NCBI GenBank assembly: GCA_023386955.1
Contig: JAEWIS010000044.1
Location: 124,001 to 188,000, forward strand
Reading direction: 5' to 3'
Length of the DNA: 64,000 nucleotides
Origin: Bacillota bacterium
GTDB taxonomy: Bacteria; Bacillota; Bacilli; Paenibacillales; NBRC-103111
The notes below the pieces were generated by a model, which was not told the origin of the DNA, ran no database searches, and was given only the letters and a program-made list of their open reading frames with translations. A program made the position numbers and the translations under genes. Positions 35,864 through 45,187 of this stretch are shown in pieces (within the stretch, counting starts at the first letter, position 1; every line of letters starts with the position of its first letter).

Positions 35864-36084
35864 GGTGCACCTCCTGAAAATGAAAGGCAGGGTCCGGCTA
35901 TTTGATCAACAGGCATGGACTCTGCTATTGTTAGCATAAGCTATAGAATTGGACATTCCTTCAATAGAAGCGATTTTTTGGCGGCATGCCGGAGTCCGGT
36001 AGAGAAGCCGCACAGTTATCTTGTACTATATCATAATTTATGGGGCAATCGAAGTATTTCACAAGAAGGCTGGTTGATGAACCG

Positions 36085-37521
36085 ATGAAAAAACCGGAGA
36101 AGGTTGTGCTGCTGCATACCAACGATATTCACAGCTCCTTCCAGGTTATGCCGCAAGTTGCGGGGGCGATCGCCCGCCTCCGTGCAAGCCATCCCGCCGT
36201 CCCGGTAATCGTGGCGGATTGCGGCGATCATATGGACAGGATGAGCACCATTACAGAGGCTGGTGCGGGCTCCGCGCACTTGGAGGTGCTGGAGGCCACC
36301 GGTTATGATGTGGTGACGCTGGGCAACAACGAAGGACTGACGTTTACCAAGGAAAGGCTTCAAGAGCTGTTCGGGGGAGGGACAACCTTCTGCGTGGTGG
36401 CGGCCAATCTGCGCGACCGGGAGACAGGCAGGGCACCGGAATGGATGAAGCCCCGGCTCATGTGGGAGAGGAACGGCTTGCGTATCGGCATCACAGGAGC
36501 CACCGCCCAATATCCGATCTTCTACCACCTGCTGGGCTGGCATGTGGATGAGCCCATTGAAGCGCTGAGGAGGGAGGCCGACCACCTTCGGCAGGAGGGA
36601 GCCCATGCCGTTGTGGTCCTATCCCATCTGGGTCTGCGCAACGACAAGCGGCTGGCAGAGGAGGTGGAGGGGATTGATGTGATTATCGGCGGGCACACCC
36701 ATCATGTGCTGGAGGAACCGCTGCTGCATGAGCGCACCATCCTCTGCGCCGCCGGCTCCAAGGGCAGATACGTGGGGGAGCTGGAGCTCTCCTTTGATCC
36801 GGATACCGGTAGTCTGCTTCAGGTGGAGGGCCGTCTTCACGAGACCCGGCAGGAGGAAGAGGATCCGGCGGTAAAGGTTCTTATTGAATTGTGGGCACAG
36901 GAGGCAGGGGCGGTGATGCAGGAGAGCATTGCCACGCTGGCCGAGGGGTTGGCCGTGGATTGGGAGCGGGATTCGCCGCTTGGCAATCTGCTGGCTGCCG
37001 GCATCCGCAAACAAACGGGGGCGGAGCTGGCGCTGATTAATTCCGGCCAGCTGCTGACCAGCCTCCTGCCGGGGCCGGTTACCCGGGAGATCCTGCTGGA
37101 GCTTTGCCCGTCTCCGGTCAACAGCTGCATCACCACTCTTACCGGAGAGGAGCTGCGGCAAGCACTGGAGGAATCGCTTATGGCGGAGTTCGTGAATCTC
37201 CCCTTGTACGGGAACGGCTTCCGCGGGAAGATGCTGGGCGGGCTTTGTGTGGACGGCTTGGAGATCTATTGGGATCCGGGGCGGGAGCCTTATTCACGCA
37301 TCACCTCCGTCTTCCATAAGGGGGAGCCGCTTCTTCCCGATGGGGAATACCGGGTAGCGACGGGGGATATGTTCACCTTCGGCACCGGGTATCTGAGCTT
37401 GAAGGGACGGGATCCCCAATATTTCCTCCCGGATTTCCTACGGCATGTGCTGGAGATGGAACTGAATGATCCGGAGGCGCTGCGGCGGTGCCGGATGGCG
37501 AGATTTCACTTGTCCCCGTAA
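36085..37521 (+). CDS. 5'-nucleotidase / metallophosphoesterase, YunD-like
   Basis: A 478-residue two-domain enzyme. The N-terminal calcineurin-like domain has the metal motifs LLHTNDIHS, ADCGDHMD, LGNNEG, LSHLGL and GGHTHH; the C-terminal 5'-nucleotidase domain runs from about residue 290 (SPLGNLLAAGIRKQTGAELAL, NSGQL, LTGEEL). It dephosphorylates nucleotides such as AMP. Unlike the periplasmic or cell-wall enzymes it has no signal peptide, so it is probably cytoplasmic. The ATG at 36085 is preferred over one at 36040, which lacks a ribosome site and would add 15 non-conserved residues. NEG replaces the usual NHE in the third motif. Confidence 0.85.
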   Translation: MKKPEKVVLLHTNDIHSSFQVMPQVAGAIARLRASHPAVPVIVADCGDHMDRMSTITEAGAGSAHLEVLEATGYDVVTLGNNEGLTFTKERLQELFGGGTTFCVVAANLRDRETGRAPEWMKPRLMWERNGLRIGITGATAQYPIFYHLLGWHVDEPIEALRREADHLRQEGAHAVVVLSHLGLRNDKRLAEEVEGIDVIIGGHTHHVLEEPLLHERTILCAAGSKGRYVGELELSFDPDTGSLLQVEGRLHETRQEEEDPAVKVLIELWAQEAGAVMQESIATLAEGLAVDWERDSPLGNLLAAGIRKQTGAELALINSGQLLTSLLPGPVTREILLELCPSPVNSCITTLTGEELRQALEESLMAEFVNLPLYGNGFRGKMLGGLCVDGLEIYWDPGREPYSRITSVFHKGEPLLPDGEYRVATGDMFTFGTGYLSLKGRDPQYFLPDFLRHVLEMELNDPEALRRCRMARFHLSP

Positions 37522-37588
37522 GGCCCGTCCTTTACAATGAAAACGATATAGCCGAAGGTGCGCACATTATTTTGTTCAGGAGGTTCCA

Positions 37589-38389
37589 ATGAGTCTTTGG
37601 ATTGCAATCATTATCGGAATAATCGAGGGTTTGACGGAATTTCTACCCGTCTCCTCCACAGGCCATATGATCATTGCCGGCCATGCCATGAATTTCACCG
37701 GGGCCAAAGCGGAAAGCTTCGAGGTTATCATCCAGTTGGGTGCAATTCTGGCCATTGCGGTGCTGTATTGGAGGAAGGTGCTCCGACTGTTCGGCGTCAA
37801 GGATAAAAGCGCCAAGCAGGCGCAGGGGCCGCAGCTGAACCTGATCCACATTGCCATCGGCATCGTTCCGGCCTTGGGGCTGGCTTATGTGTTCAGGGAT
37901 TACATCAAGCTGTTGTTTATGCCGGAAACGGTGATTATCAGTTTGGTGGTCGGCGGCATCTTCATGATGGTGGCGGAGAAAATCCAGCCTGACGTTACTG
38001 CGGACACCATGGATCAGATTACATACAAGCAGGCCTTCTTTATCGGTATCTCCCAAATCCTGTCCCTGTGGCCGGGCTTCTCCCGCTCCGGGTCCACCAT
38101 CGCCGGCGGCATGCTGGCGGGTACCAGCCGCGCGGCGGCGGCGGATTTCACCTTTATTATGGCGCTGCCCATTATGACGGCGGCCTGCGGTTATGAACTG
38201 CTGAAGAGCTATTCGATGATGACCATGGATGACGCGCTGTTCTTCGCGGTGGGTTTTGTGGTGTCCTTTGTCGTGGCGCTGCTGGCCGTATCGACCTTCA
38301 TCAAGCTGGTCGGCCGTTTGAAGCTGACGGTTTTCTCCTACTACCGGTTTGTGCTGGCTGCCGTGGTGTTTATTTATTTCATTTTTTAA
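37589..38389 (+). CDS. uppP: Undecaprenyl-diphosphatase (UppP/BacA)
   Basis: A 266-residue membrane enzyme that turns undecaprenyl diphosphate into the monophosphate so the lipid carrier can be reused for cell-wall synthesis; it also gives bacitracin tolerance. The family motifs are present: EGLTEFLPVSSTGHMI near residue 10, and SLWPGFSRSGSTIAGGMLAG near residue 160. Eight hydrophobic spans are visible. CAGGAGG lies five bases before the ATG. It is a single gene. Confidence 0.96.
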   Translation: MSLWIAIIIGIIEGLTEFLPVSSTGHMIIAGHAMNFTGAKAESFEVIIQLGAILAIAVLYWRKVLRLFGVKDKSAKQAQGPQLNLIHIAIGIVPALGLAYVFRDYIKLLFMPETVIISLVVGGIFMMVAEKIQPDVTADTMDQITYKQAFFIGISQILSLWPGFSRSGSTIAGGMLAGTSRAAAADFTFIMALPIMTAACGYELLKSYSMMTMDDALFFAVGFVVSFVVALLAVSTFIKLVGRLKLTVFSYYRFVLAAVVFIYFIF

Positions 38390-38502
38390 ACCACACTTGA
38401 ATCCGTTTTTAGATACTCTTGATTTCATATTGCTCTTTCCAGCAGATTGTTTTACATTACTATCAGACGATGAAGTTTAATTGAAGGAACGAGGACATCA
38501 CG

Positions 38503-39600
38503 ATGCGCTTATTGCCGATCACCGTTTGCAAGCCGGGGATGAAGCTTGGCAGGAATATCTACAACGAGGAAGGCATTACTCTGCTGGCGGAACATGTGGA
38601 GCTGACCGATACCATGCTCCGGCGTTTGTCCATGCACGGGATTGACTTCTTGTACATCGACGACCCGCGGACAGACGATATTGCCATCCCTGAGCTGTTA
38701 ACCGATGAAACCCGGCAGGCCGCCACCAAGGTGATCCGTTCCCACTTCCGAAAGCTGATGGATGATTCCAGCCGCAAGAAGCCGGCGCAGGTCGGTGCCT
38801 TGAGCAAGGACTTCCGCCAGATTCTCAGTATGATTATCGATGACCTCAGCCATCAGAAGAATGCGATGATTATGCTGACGGTGATGCAGATTACGGATCA
38901 CTATCTTTTCCAGCATTCCATGAATGTCTGTATCTACGCCACCCTGCTGGGGATGGCCAATGGCTACAACCGGGACCAGCTCCAGACGATGGGGTTAGGT
39001 GCGCTCCTGCATGACATCGGCAAGACCAAGATTGATCTGAGCATTCTCAAAAAGCCGGGCCGGCTGTCGGATCAGGAATTTGAGAGCATGAAGCAGCATG
39101 CGGTTCTGGGCTTCCAGATGCTTAAGGATGAGCCTAATATTCCCCTTCTGTCCGCCCACTGCGCTCTGCAGCATCACGAACGTCTGGACGGCAGCGGATA
39201 TCCCCGCTCTCTTAAAGGCTACGAGATTCTGGAATATGCCAAGTGGATCGGTCTGGTAGATGCTTATGATGCGATGACCACTCACCGGGTCTACCGTAAC
39301 GCCATGCTCCCCCATCAGGTGATGGAGATTCTCTATACGGAAGCAGGGGTCAAGTTTGACCTGGATAAGGTGGAGCTGTTCCGGGACAAGGTGGCCATCT
39401 ATCCCTTAGGAGTTTCCGTGAAGCTGAATACCGGAGAGTCCGGTGTTGTGGTGGATCTGAATGCGGCGTACCCCCACCGCCCGGTTATCCGCATCCTGAA
39501 GAATGAAGGCGGCGAGGAGCTTCCGGCACCCTACGAAGTGGATTTGTCCAAAAAACTGACCTTGATGATTGAGACTGTCAATGATGTGGAATCCTTTTGA
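38503..39600 (+). CDS. HD-GYP domain protein, probable cyclic di-GMP phosphodiesterase
   Basis: A 365-residue cytoplasmic protein with the same plan as the gene at 32882-33931: an N-terminal MRLLPITVCKPGMKLGRNI region found in Bacillota HD-GYP proteins, then His138 in FQHSMNV, LLHDIGK with the HD pair at 170-171 and QHHERLDGSGYP at 223-234. A small C-terminal beta domain follows. It should cleave c-di-GMP. No GGDEF gene is nearby. The gene stands alone, with a terminator. Confidence 0.92.
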   Translation: MRLLPITVCKPGMKLGRNIYNEEGITLLAEHVELTDTMLRRLSMHGIDFLYIDDPRTDDIAIPELLTDETRQAATKVIRSHFRKLMDDSSRKKPAQVGALSKDFRQILSMIIDDLSHQKNAMIMLTVMQITDHYLFQHSMNVCIYATLLGMANGYNRDQLQTMGLGALLHDIGKTKIDLSILKKPGRLSDQEFESMKQHAVLGFQMLKDEPNIPLLSAHCALQHHERLDGSGYPRSLKGYEILEYAKWIGLVDAYDAMTTHRVYRNAMLPHQVMEILYTEAGVKFDLDKVELFRDKVAIYPLGVSVKLNTGESGVVVDLNAAYPHRPVIRILKNEGGEELPAPYEVDLSKKLTLMIETVNDVESF

Positions 39601-39614
39601 ACGGCGGCTGATAG

Positions 39615-39691
39615 AAGCCGGCAGGCCCAAGGAGCGGCGGGAAAATGAGCTGTGTTCATTCCTCCTGTTCCGAAAAAAAGCCTGCCGGCTT
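39615..39691 (+). terminator. Long-looped terminator after the HD-GYP gene
   Basis: AAGCCGGCAGGC and GCCTGCCGGCTT form a perfect 12-bp stem but enclose a 53-base loop; TTCTT follows. It may act as a terminator for either strand. Confidence 0.65.
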
Positions 39692-39776
39692 TCTTATGTT
39701 TGGGGTTTCCTTTAGAATCATTATTGAGTAAAATGGATGATAGAGTCGGATAGAGTCGGTATAAGGAGAGTGTACA

Positions 39777-40937
39777 ATGATCGAGCTAGACCGGAACACA
39801 GCGGTGCCGGAGATTTGTCCTGACTATGATCCATGGGACCCCATTAACAGTCTGATGCGCTATGGCAGGCATACGCTGACCAGTGTGGAGGTAACCGTCT
39901 CGCATTTGTGCAATATGCGTTGTGAGCATTGCGCCGTGGGGGACAGCCTTGTGACAAAAGAAGGGGATATGCTGCCGCTTGACCGTCTCTTGCACCGGTT
40001 GGAAGAGATCAGCCACTTGGAAACCATAAGCATCACCGGCGGAGAGCCGGCTTTCCGGAGAGATACGGTGCGCAATGTGATTATTCCGCTTCTGCGCTAT
40101 GCCAGGCAGCGGGGACTCCGTTCCCAGCTGAACTCCAACATTACCATGGACCTGGAGCGTTATGAAGAGATTGCGCCTTATCTGGATGTGCTTCACATTT
40201 CCCATAATTATACCGGAGCGGAGGAATTCCGGGAGATCGGGTTTGCCCGTGCAGAGAACCCTACCGGCAACGGCTCCGCCGCCAGGCTGTACGAGCAGAT
40301 GATGAACAATGCCCGTGCCTTGGCCCGGGGAGGCCTGTTCGTATCCGCCGAAAGTATGATCAATTACCGCACCCATGAGAAGCTGCCGGACATCCACCGG
40401 CTGATTGTGGAGATGGGCTGTAAGCGGCATGAGGTCCATCCTATGTATCCCAGTGCGTTTGCCCGGCATCTGCCGGTGCTGGGGTTAGATGAGCTCCGGC
40501 AGGCCATCCACCGGCTGCTGGACGCAAGAGACCCGTCCGTATGGATGCTGTTCGGCACCCTTCCCTTCTTCGCCTGCACGAACAGTGAGGAGGACCGTCG
40601 ACTGCTGGAGCGTCTGAAGGCTGCGCCTCAGGTGACGGTCCGCAATGACCCGGATGGCCGGAACCGTCTGAATGTCAGTCTGTTCGACGGGAATGTGCAT
40701 GTGACGGATTTTGCGGATTTTCCGCCCCTTGGCAATATCAAGCAGGACCGGCTGGAGGATGTATTCGGGACCTGGCTGGACCATTCCCTCTCCCGCACGG
40801 TAAGCTGCCATTGCCCAACCGCTTCCTGCTGCGGGCCTAATCTGCTGGTGAAGGATACGTACTACCGCAATGAGGACTTCACCCGCCGTAAGGCGCCGGG
40901 GGAAGTCTCCGGAAGTAAGCTCGTTCTGCCGGTTTAG
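39777..40937 (+). CDS. yfkAB: Radical SAM/CxCxxxxC motif protein, YfkAB type
   Basis: A 386-residue radical SAM enzyme. The 4Fe-4S cysteines are in CNMRCEHC near residue 48, followed by the SAM-contact ISITGGEPAF. The C-terminal region carries CHCPTASCCGPN, an additional cysteine set that matches the CxCxxxxC motif after which the YfkAB family is named. The reaction it performs is unknown. AAGGAG precedes the ATG. Both halves (YfkA and YfkB) are in one frame here, as in most relatives. Confidence 0.87.
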   Translation: MIELDRNTAVPEICPDYDPWDPINSLMRYGRHTLTSVEVTVSHLCNMRCEHCAVGDSLVTKEGDMLPLDRLLHRLEEISHLETISITGGEPAFRRDTVRNVIIPLLRYARQRGLRSQLNSNITMDLERYEEIAPYLDVLHISHNYTGAEEFREIGFARAENPTGNGSAARLYEQMMNNARALARGGLFVSAESMINYRTHEKLPDIHRLIVEMGCKRHEVHPMYPSAFARHLPVLGLDELRQAIHRLLDARDPSVWMLFGTLPFFACTNSEEDRRLLERLKAAPQVTVRNDPDGRNRLNVSLFDGNVHVTDFADFPPLGNIKQDRLEDVFGTWLDHSLSRTVSCHCPTASCCGPNLLVKDTYYRNEDFTRRKAPGEVSGSKLVLPV

Positions 40938-41026
40938 TGCCAGAGGGTAGAAGACCGTATCTGGAGAAAGCGGTAAAGAGCATAATGATCATGATAGTGC
41001 AGCTGAAGAAGCAGCCCAGATCATGA

Positions 41027-41101
41027 TAGCGCACCGCAAATGTATGCTATTGGCGTAAAACCGATGTAAATCACCAAATAGCGTACATAAAATGTATGCT
41101 A
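41027..41101. repeat. Two 23-nt TAGC...GCTA elements
   Basis: The stretch 40938-41444 has no supported gene. It holds two 23-base elements of the dispersed family, at 41027-41049 (TAGCGCACC to TATGCTA) and 41079-41101 (TAGCGTACATAAAATG to CTA), 52 bases apart, and a hairpin terminator at 41257-41293. A short minus-strand ORF over 41071-41256 has no ribosome site. Confidence 0.65.
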
Positions 41102-41256
41102 AACACGCTCAGGCTGCGCAATACATTCAACCTGGCAGCACCACCTGCCATTGGCCGGGCAGTTTCGGCCTCGTACTGTCCCGGACCTTCTGGCTCATGG
41201 TCCGGCTCGGGGCAGCCTTTGGGCACAGCACACAAACAAGCCTTCTCATACGCCAC

Positions 41257-41293
41257 AAAAAACGGGCATCCCTCTTGGGAATGTCCGTTTTTT
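41257..41293 (+). terminator. Bidirectional terminator before the chemoreceptor gene
   Basis: AAAAAACGGGCAT pairs with ATGTCCGTTTTTT (one G-T wobble) and is extended by CC/GG; loop about 6 bases. It is 320 bases after yfkAB. Confidence 0.8.
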
Positions 41294-41444
41294 GTTCTTT
41301 ACACTATGAACATGATAATAATTCCATTTTACACAATTTAATTGGATTTTAATAAATAATTCGATGAAATTCGATAAAATTTGAGTTATAATTATTCTCA
41401 TCTATAGTCTATATGGCCTGAAGCAGGCGGTGAGGAGAACAAGG

Positions 41445-43151
41445 ATGAATTTTGCGGGGAAATTAACTTCTGCAGTAGTTGCCGTATTGATTTTTGTAGG
41501 TGCCGCCATCGCTTTCATCGGCTACGACGTTGCGTATGATCAAGTCAAGGAAGCAGTCGGGATAGAGCTTGTCGGCTGTGCCAATATTACCACAGGGCTG
41601 GTAGACCCGGCCGCTGTCGAGAAGCTGGTGAAGGGAGATACCAGCGGACTGGCGGATATTGAAACCCGGCTGAATTGGACAGCGGACCACAAGGCGATTT
41701 TTAAGGAAGCCTTCCTGCTGGATCTGAACGGTAAAGTCCTGGCCGTGGACAAGCGTATGAAGGGACACGGGATTGAAGCGGGAACGCAGTATTATATGGA
41801 TGGTGCTGTGAAGGCCGCCTTCAAGGGAACGGACCACAGCAACCATCAAAACATTTATTCGGATGTGTATGAGTTTGGCGGCGAGAAGCTGATGACCGGC
41901 TACGGGCCCATCTTCAAGGACCACGACCCCAATAAAGAAATTATCGCACTGATGGCCATCAACTTTGATGCCTCCATTATCCAGGAGCGGACCATGGATA
42001 CGGTGGTAGCCCCTGTGATCACGGGGATGATTGCTCTTCTGGTGGGCGTTGTCCTGATTTATCTGGTTATCCGCCGTATGGTGCGTCCGGTGGTGAAGCT
42101 GTCCGCCCACGTGAACCGGATTGCCAAGGGCGACTTGACAGTCGAGCCGCTGGATTACAGCAGCAAGGATGAGGTCGGCGTTCTGGTGAATGACATGAAC
42201 GGGATGGCCATTAATCTGCGCAAGCTCATTCAGGAGGTTAATCAAACCTCTGTGCTTGTGGCCGCTTCCTCCCAGGAACTGACGGCAAGCGCCGAGCAGA
42301 CGGGGAAGGCCAGTGAGCAGATTGCGCTGGTATCCCAGGACCTGGCTGCCGGTGCGGACCGCCAGCTGAAGAGCCTGGAGGAAACGTCGGAGATCATCAA
42401 CCGGATGTCCCAGGCGGTTCAGCAGATTTCCAGCAATGCCACTGATGTGACCGCTTCGGCGGCGGATACGGCGTTCAAAGCGGAGTCGGGTCTCCATTCC
42501 GCCATTACCGCTGAAGAGCAGATGAACGCCATCAGCTTCAGCATGGATGAGCTGTCCCAGACGGTGCAGGTGTTGGGTGAGCATTCCAAGGAAATCGGCT
42601 CTATTGTGGAAGTAATAACGGATATAGCGGGGCAAACCAATCTGTTATCCCTGAATGCGGCCATCGAGGCGGCACGGGCAGGGGAGCAGGGCAGAGGGTT
42701 TGCCGTGGTGGCGGATTCCATCCGCAAGCTGGCGGAGCAATCAAGCCGTTCGGCTCAACAGATTACGGGGCTGGTTACCGTGATCCTCACGCAGATGGAG
42801 AAAGTGGCCCAAACCGTAAACAGTACCTCCCGTGAGGTGGTGGAGGGTGCAGGCATGGTGCATTCCGCAGGCGAAGCCTTCGGCACCATTCGGGCCTCGG
42901 CTACCGAAACGGCGGAGCGGATCGAACAGGTATCCCAATCCGTTTCCCATATCTCCGACGGCTCCGTGCGGCTGGTGGAATCCGTGAAGCTGCTGTTGAC
43001 CGTAGCGGACACCACTGCCGAAGGGACACACAACGCTTCCGCCGCCTCTGAGGAGCAGCTGGCGACGATGGAGGAGATTACCGCCTCCGCCAATTACCTG
43101 TCCAAGCTGGCCGAGGAGCTGCAGAACCTCATTGACCAGTTTAAGGTATAG
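41445..43151 (+). CDS. Methyl-accepting chemotaxis protein
   Basis: A 568-residue transmembrane receptor. A first span (about residues 8-28) leads to an extracytoplasmic sensor domain (30-185, single-Cache-like, with WTADHKAIFKEAFLLDLNGKV, split here as FLLDLNGKV). A second span (about 190-210), a HAMP domain (212-265) and the cytoplasmic signalling domain follow; the highly conserved hairpin tip is DIAGQTNLLSLNAAIEAARAGE with GEQGRGFAVVADSIRKLAEQS (each given only in part: QTNLLSLNAAIEAARAGE). It would control the CheA kinase. The ATG at 41445 has GAGGAG seven bases upstream. The ligand is unknown. Confidence 0.93.
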   Translation: MNFAGKLTSAVVAVLIFVGAAIAFIGYDVAYDQVKEAVGIELVGCANITTGLVDPAAVEKLVKGDTSGLADIETRLNWTADHKAIFKEAFLLDLNGKVLAVDKRMKGHGIEAGTQYYMDGAVKAAFKGTDHSNHQNIYSDVYEFGGEKLMTGYGPIFKDHDPNKEIIALMAINFDASIIQERTMDTVVAPVITGMIALLVGVVLIYLVIRRMVRPVVKLSAHVNRIAKGDLTVEPLDYSSKDEVGVLVNDMNGMAINLRKLIQEVNQTSVLVAASSQELTASAEQTGKASEQIALVSQDLAAGADRQLKSLEETSEIINRMSQAVQQISSNATDVTASAADTAFKAESGLHSAITAEEQMNAISFSMDELSQTVQVLGEHSKEIGSIVEVITDIAGQTNLLSLNAAIEAARAGEQGRGFAVVADSIRKLAEQSSRSAQQITGLVTVILTQMEKVAQTVNSTSREVVEGAGMVHSAGEAFGTIRASATETAERIEQVSQSVSHISDGSVRLVESVKLLLTVADTTAEGTHNASAASEEQLATMEEITASANYLSKLAEELQNLIDQFKV

Positions 43152-43166
43152 GGATAAACATCAAAC

Positions 43167-43194
43167 AAGCCATCCCGGGCGGGATGGCTTGTTC
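43167..43194. terminator. Hairpin between the chemoreceptor and cotJC
   Basis: ACAAGCCATCCC and GGGATGGCTTGT form a perfect 12-bp stem with loop GGGC, between converging genes. The T tract is short, so termination strength is uncertain. Confidence 0.7.
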
Positions 43195-43232
43195 TGCAGT
43201 ATGCTGCCCGAGGAGGGGAATATGCGGGGATA

Positions 43233-43802
43233 TCAGAAAATTTTCTGCGCTTCGCGCTCCGCCTTCAGAATCTCGACGGCCTCCCGGAAACGCAAGGAAT
43301 GCACAATTTCCCGCTCTCTTAAAAACTTCAGACTATCCTGAAGGTCCACATCATCCGTCAGATCAATCAGCCACTGGTATGTAGCCCGGGCTTTTTCCTC
43401 AGCGGCAATATCTTCGTACAGGTCTGCTATCGGATCGCCCTTGGCTTGGATGTAGGCAGCCGTCCAGGGCACACCCGCTGCGTTATGATAGAACAGCGCC
43501 TTGTCATGGTTCACATAATGGTCCCCAAGCCCTGCCGCTTTGAGCTGTTCGGGCGTACAGTCCTTGGTGAGCTTATAGACCATCGTGGCGATCATTTCCA
43601 AATGGGCCAGTTCCTCGGTGGAAATATCGTTTAACAAGCCGATGATTTTACCCGGCACGGTATACCGCTGGTTCATATAGCGCAATGCTGCGGCCAGCTC
43701 GCCGTCCGCCCCGCCATATTGCTCGATTAGGTATTTGGCCATATTGGGGTCGCACTTGCTGACCCGTACAGGATATTGAAGCTTCTTTTCATACACCCAC
43801 AT
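43233..43802 (-). CDS. cotJC: Spore coat protein CotJC (manganese catalase family)
   Basis: A 189-residue protein of full family length. MWVYEKKLQYPV at the start and a four-helix ferritin-like fold with the metal ligands in GELAAALRYMNQRY, STEELAHLEMIATMVYKL and DIAAEEKARATYQWLI identify CotJC, a spore coat component related to manganese catalases. It is the last gene of the cotJA-cotJB-cotJC operon. It is made in the mother cell and added to the spore coat in Bacillus subtilis; whether this protein has catalase activity cannot be told. Confidence 0.95.
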   Translation of the reverse strand: MWVYEKKLQYPVRVSKCDPNMAKYLIEQYGGADGELAAALRYMNQRYTVPGKIIGLLNDISTEELAHLEMIATMVYKLTKDCTPEQLKAAGLGDHYVNHDKALFYHNAAGVPWTAAYIQAKGDPIADLYEDIAAEEKARATYQWLIDLTDDVDLQDSLKFLREREIVHSLRFREAVEILKAEREAQKIF

Positions 43803-43849
43803 GGAAATTTCTCCTCCTCTTTAACCATTCTCCTGTGCCAGGACCAGGG

Positions 43850-44113
43850 TCACACCTGCCAGGGCCAGGGAGCGTCGTTCCATTGCCACGGGCTGCGGCT
43901 GTAGCTGTGCCCGAAATTCATCAGCGGTCCGAATTTCAGCTCGAATTGCTGGGCAAGCAGTTGCCGCTTTTGCGCCATTTGGTTAAACTGTTGAAGAGCC
44001 AGATTATCCATCGGATGGGTATCCAGATAGAGATTCAGCTCGACGATTACGAAATCGATCTCCTGCAGCTCCTTCAGCATGCAGTAATATTCTTCCGGCA
44101 GTGGATTTTGCAT
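43850..44113 (-). CDS. cotJB: Spore coat protein CotJB
   Basis: An 87-residue protein with the CotJB features PEEYYCMLKELQEIDFVIVE near the start (given in part: YYCMLKELQEIDF), LNLYLDTHP and a Trp/Pro-rich end (SPWQWNDAPWPWQV). It is the middle gene of the cotJ operon and needed for CotJ assembly on spores. The ATG at 44113 is chosen because AGGAGGTG stands seven bases upstream; a TTG two codons earlier is the alternative. Confidence 0.92.
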   Translation of the reverse strand: MQNPLPEEYYCMLKELQEIDFVIVELNLYLDTHPMDNLALQQFNQMAQKRQLLAQQFELKFGPLMNFGHSYSRSPWQWNDAPWPWQV

Positions 44114-44135
44114 GGACAAACACCTCCTGTTCCTT

Positions 44136-44369
44136 CTATTTGACGGGGGGACCGGGATAAGGCCCGTACAGGGCCGGCCACAGCGTGCCTACCTTCAGCG
44201 CTTCACAAGGGCTGAATTGGGGCAGGTTCATAGGCTGGAAGGGAATAAACAGCTGAGGAGGCGTGTTGTACGTTTTGACACACATGGGCGGACAAGGATC
44301 ACAAGGACCTACATACGGCTGGTACATCCTGAATTGGCAAACCGGATTCATCGGCAGTGCTGCTTTCAC
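44136..44369 (-). CDS. cotJA: Spore coat protein CotJA
   Basis: A 77-residue protein rich in Pro, Cys and Tyr: FRMYQPYVGPCDPCPPMC in the first third, YNTPPQLFIPFQP and the conserved C-terminal FSPCEALKVGTLWPALYGPY. This is the first gene of the cotJ operon. The start is set at GTG 44369, nine bases after AAGGGGG; an ATG at 44351 without such a site is the alternative. The frame stays open to 44534, but that part overlaps the divergent thioesterase gene and is not conserved coat sequence. Confidence 0.85.
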   Translation of the reverse strand: MKAALPMNPVCQFRMYQPYVGPCDPCPPMCVKTYNTPPQLFIPFQPMNLPQFSPCEALKVGTLWPALYGPYPGPPVK

Positions 44370-44502
44370 AAGGCCAATCCCCCTTACGTTGGAATGAATT
44401 CGCAGTTCATTACGCTTATCTATATGTGGCCGCAGGGGAAAACCTGTTAACCCGCTTCCCTTGGGCCAAGCCAAAATTTTTTGAGAAGGAAGGCGGTTTA
44501 TC

Positions 44503-45078
44503 TTGTCAGATCTGATCGGCGCCAAAACCTGCAATGCTTCCCGTTCCGTCCAATCCAGCTATGTGCTCCCTCCGGATACCAACAATCACCAGACCTTATA
44601 TGGAGGCAAGCTCATGACGTACATTGATAATGTGGCAGCCCGTGCAGCCATGCGCCATGCCCGCAGGCCGATTGTGACGGCCTCTACGGACTCCATTGAC
44701 TTCCTCCATCCCATCCGGGTGGGGTATGAGGTATGCCTGGAGGCTTTTGTCACCTGGACCCACAAAACCTCCATGGAGGTGTTTGTAAAGGTGATTGGAG
44801 AGGATCTGCTGACGGGAGAGAGGAAGGTATGCGCCACTTCCTTCCTGACCTTCGTGGCATTGGGCGATGACGGGCGGCCTACCGAGGTGGACAAGGTGAT
44901 TCCCGAAACCCCCGAGGAGCTCCAGCTTCACAATTCCGCACCGGCCCGGGCTTCGGCACGCAAGGAGCGGCGGCAGGAGAGCAAACGGCTGGCCCAGGTC
45001 TTCGGTACCCGGCGTCCCTGGGACCTCCCGTCCACTGCCGCGGCAGGTGAGCCAACGCCGGACCGGCTGAATAAGTGA
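44503..45078 (+). CDS. Acyl-CoA thioesterase, hotdog fold (YkhA type)
   Basis: A 191-residue protein. A hotdog domain (residues 15-130) carries the family stretch NNHQTLYGGKLMTYIDNVAA, with the catalytic Asp in the central helix (YIDNVA), TASTDSIDFLHPI and a T-WTHKTSMEVFVKV strand. It hydrolyses acyl-CoA thioesters; substrate length is not visible. The last 50 residues are a charged, probably disordered tail. The start is TTG 44503 with AAGGAAGGCGG upstream. It diverges from the cotJ operon, sharing a 130-base control region. Confidence 0.87.
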   Translation: MSDLIGAKTCNASRSVQSSYVLPPDTNNHQTLYGGKLMTYIDNVAARAAMRHARRPIVTASTDSIDFLHPIRVGYEVCLEAFVTWTHKTSMEVFVKVIGEDLLTGERKVCATSFLTFVALGDDGRPTEVDKVIPETPEELQLHNSAPARASARKERRQESKRLAQVFGTRRPWDLPSTAAAGEPTPDRLNK

Positions 45079-45092
45079 TCATTTAGAAGGAC

Positions 45093-45127
45093 AACACCCC
45101 TAAGCCATGTGGAGGGGTGTTTTTTTG
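45093..45127 (+). terminator. Terminator of the thioesterase gene
   Basis: AACACCCCT and AGGGGTGTT form a perfect 9-bp stem with an 11-base loop and seven or more T. Confidence 0.93.
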
Positions 45128-45187
45128 TTGCGCAATGGATTTTATGGGGGGAATTGCAAATAATACGGATAAAAAAGGGGTGGGGCA

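Noticed and set aside
36040..36084. Upstream start for the YunD-like gene
   Set aside because: The ATG at 36040 has no Shine-Dalgarno sequence and adds residues not expected before the VVLLHTNDIHS motif.
41071..41256. 61-codon minus-strand ORF before the chemoreceptor
   Set aside because: No ribosome site, and it runs through a palindromic repeat element.
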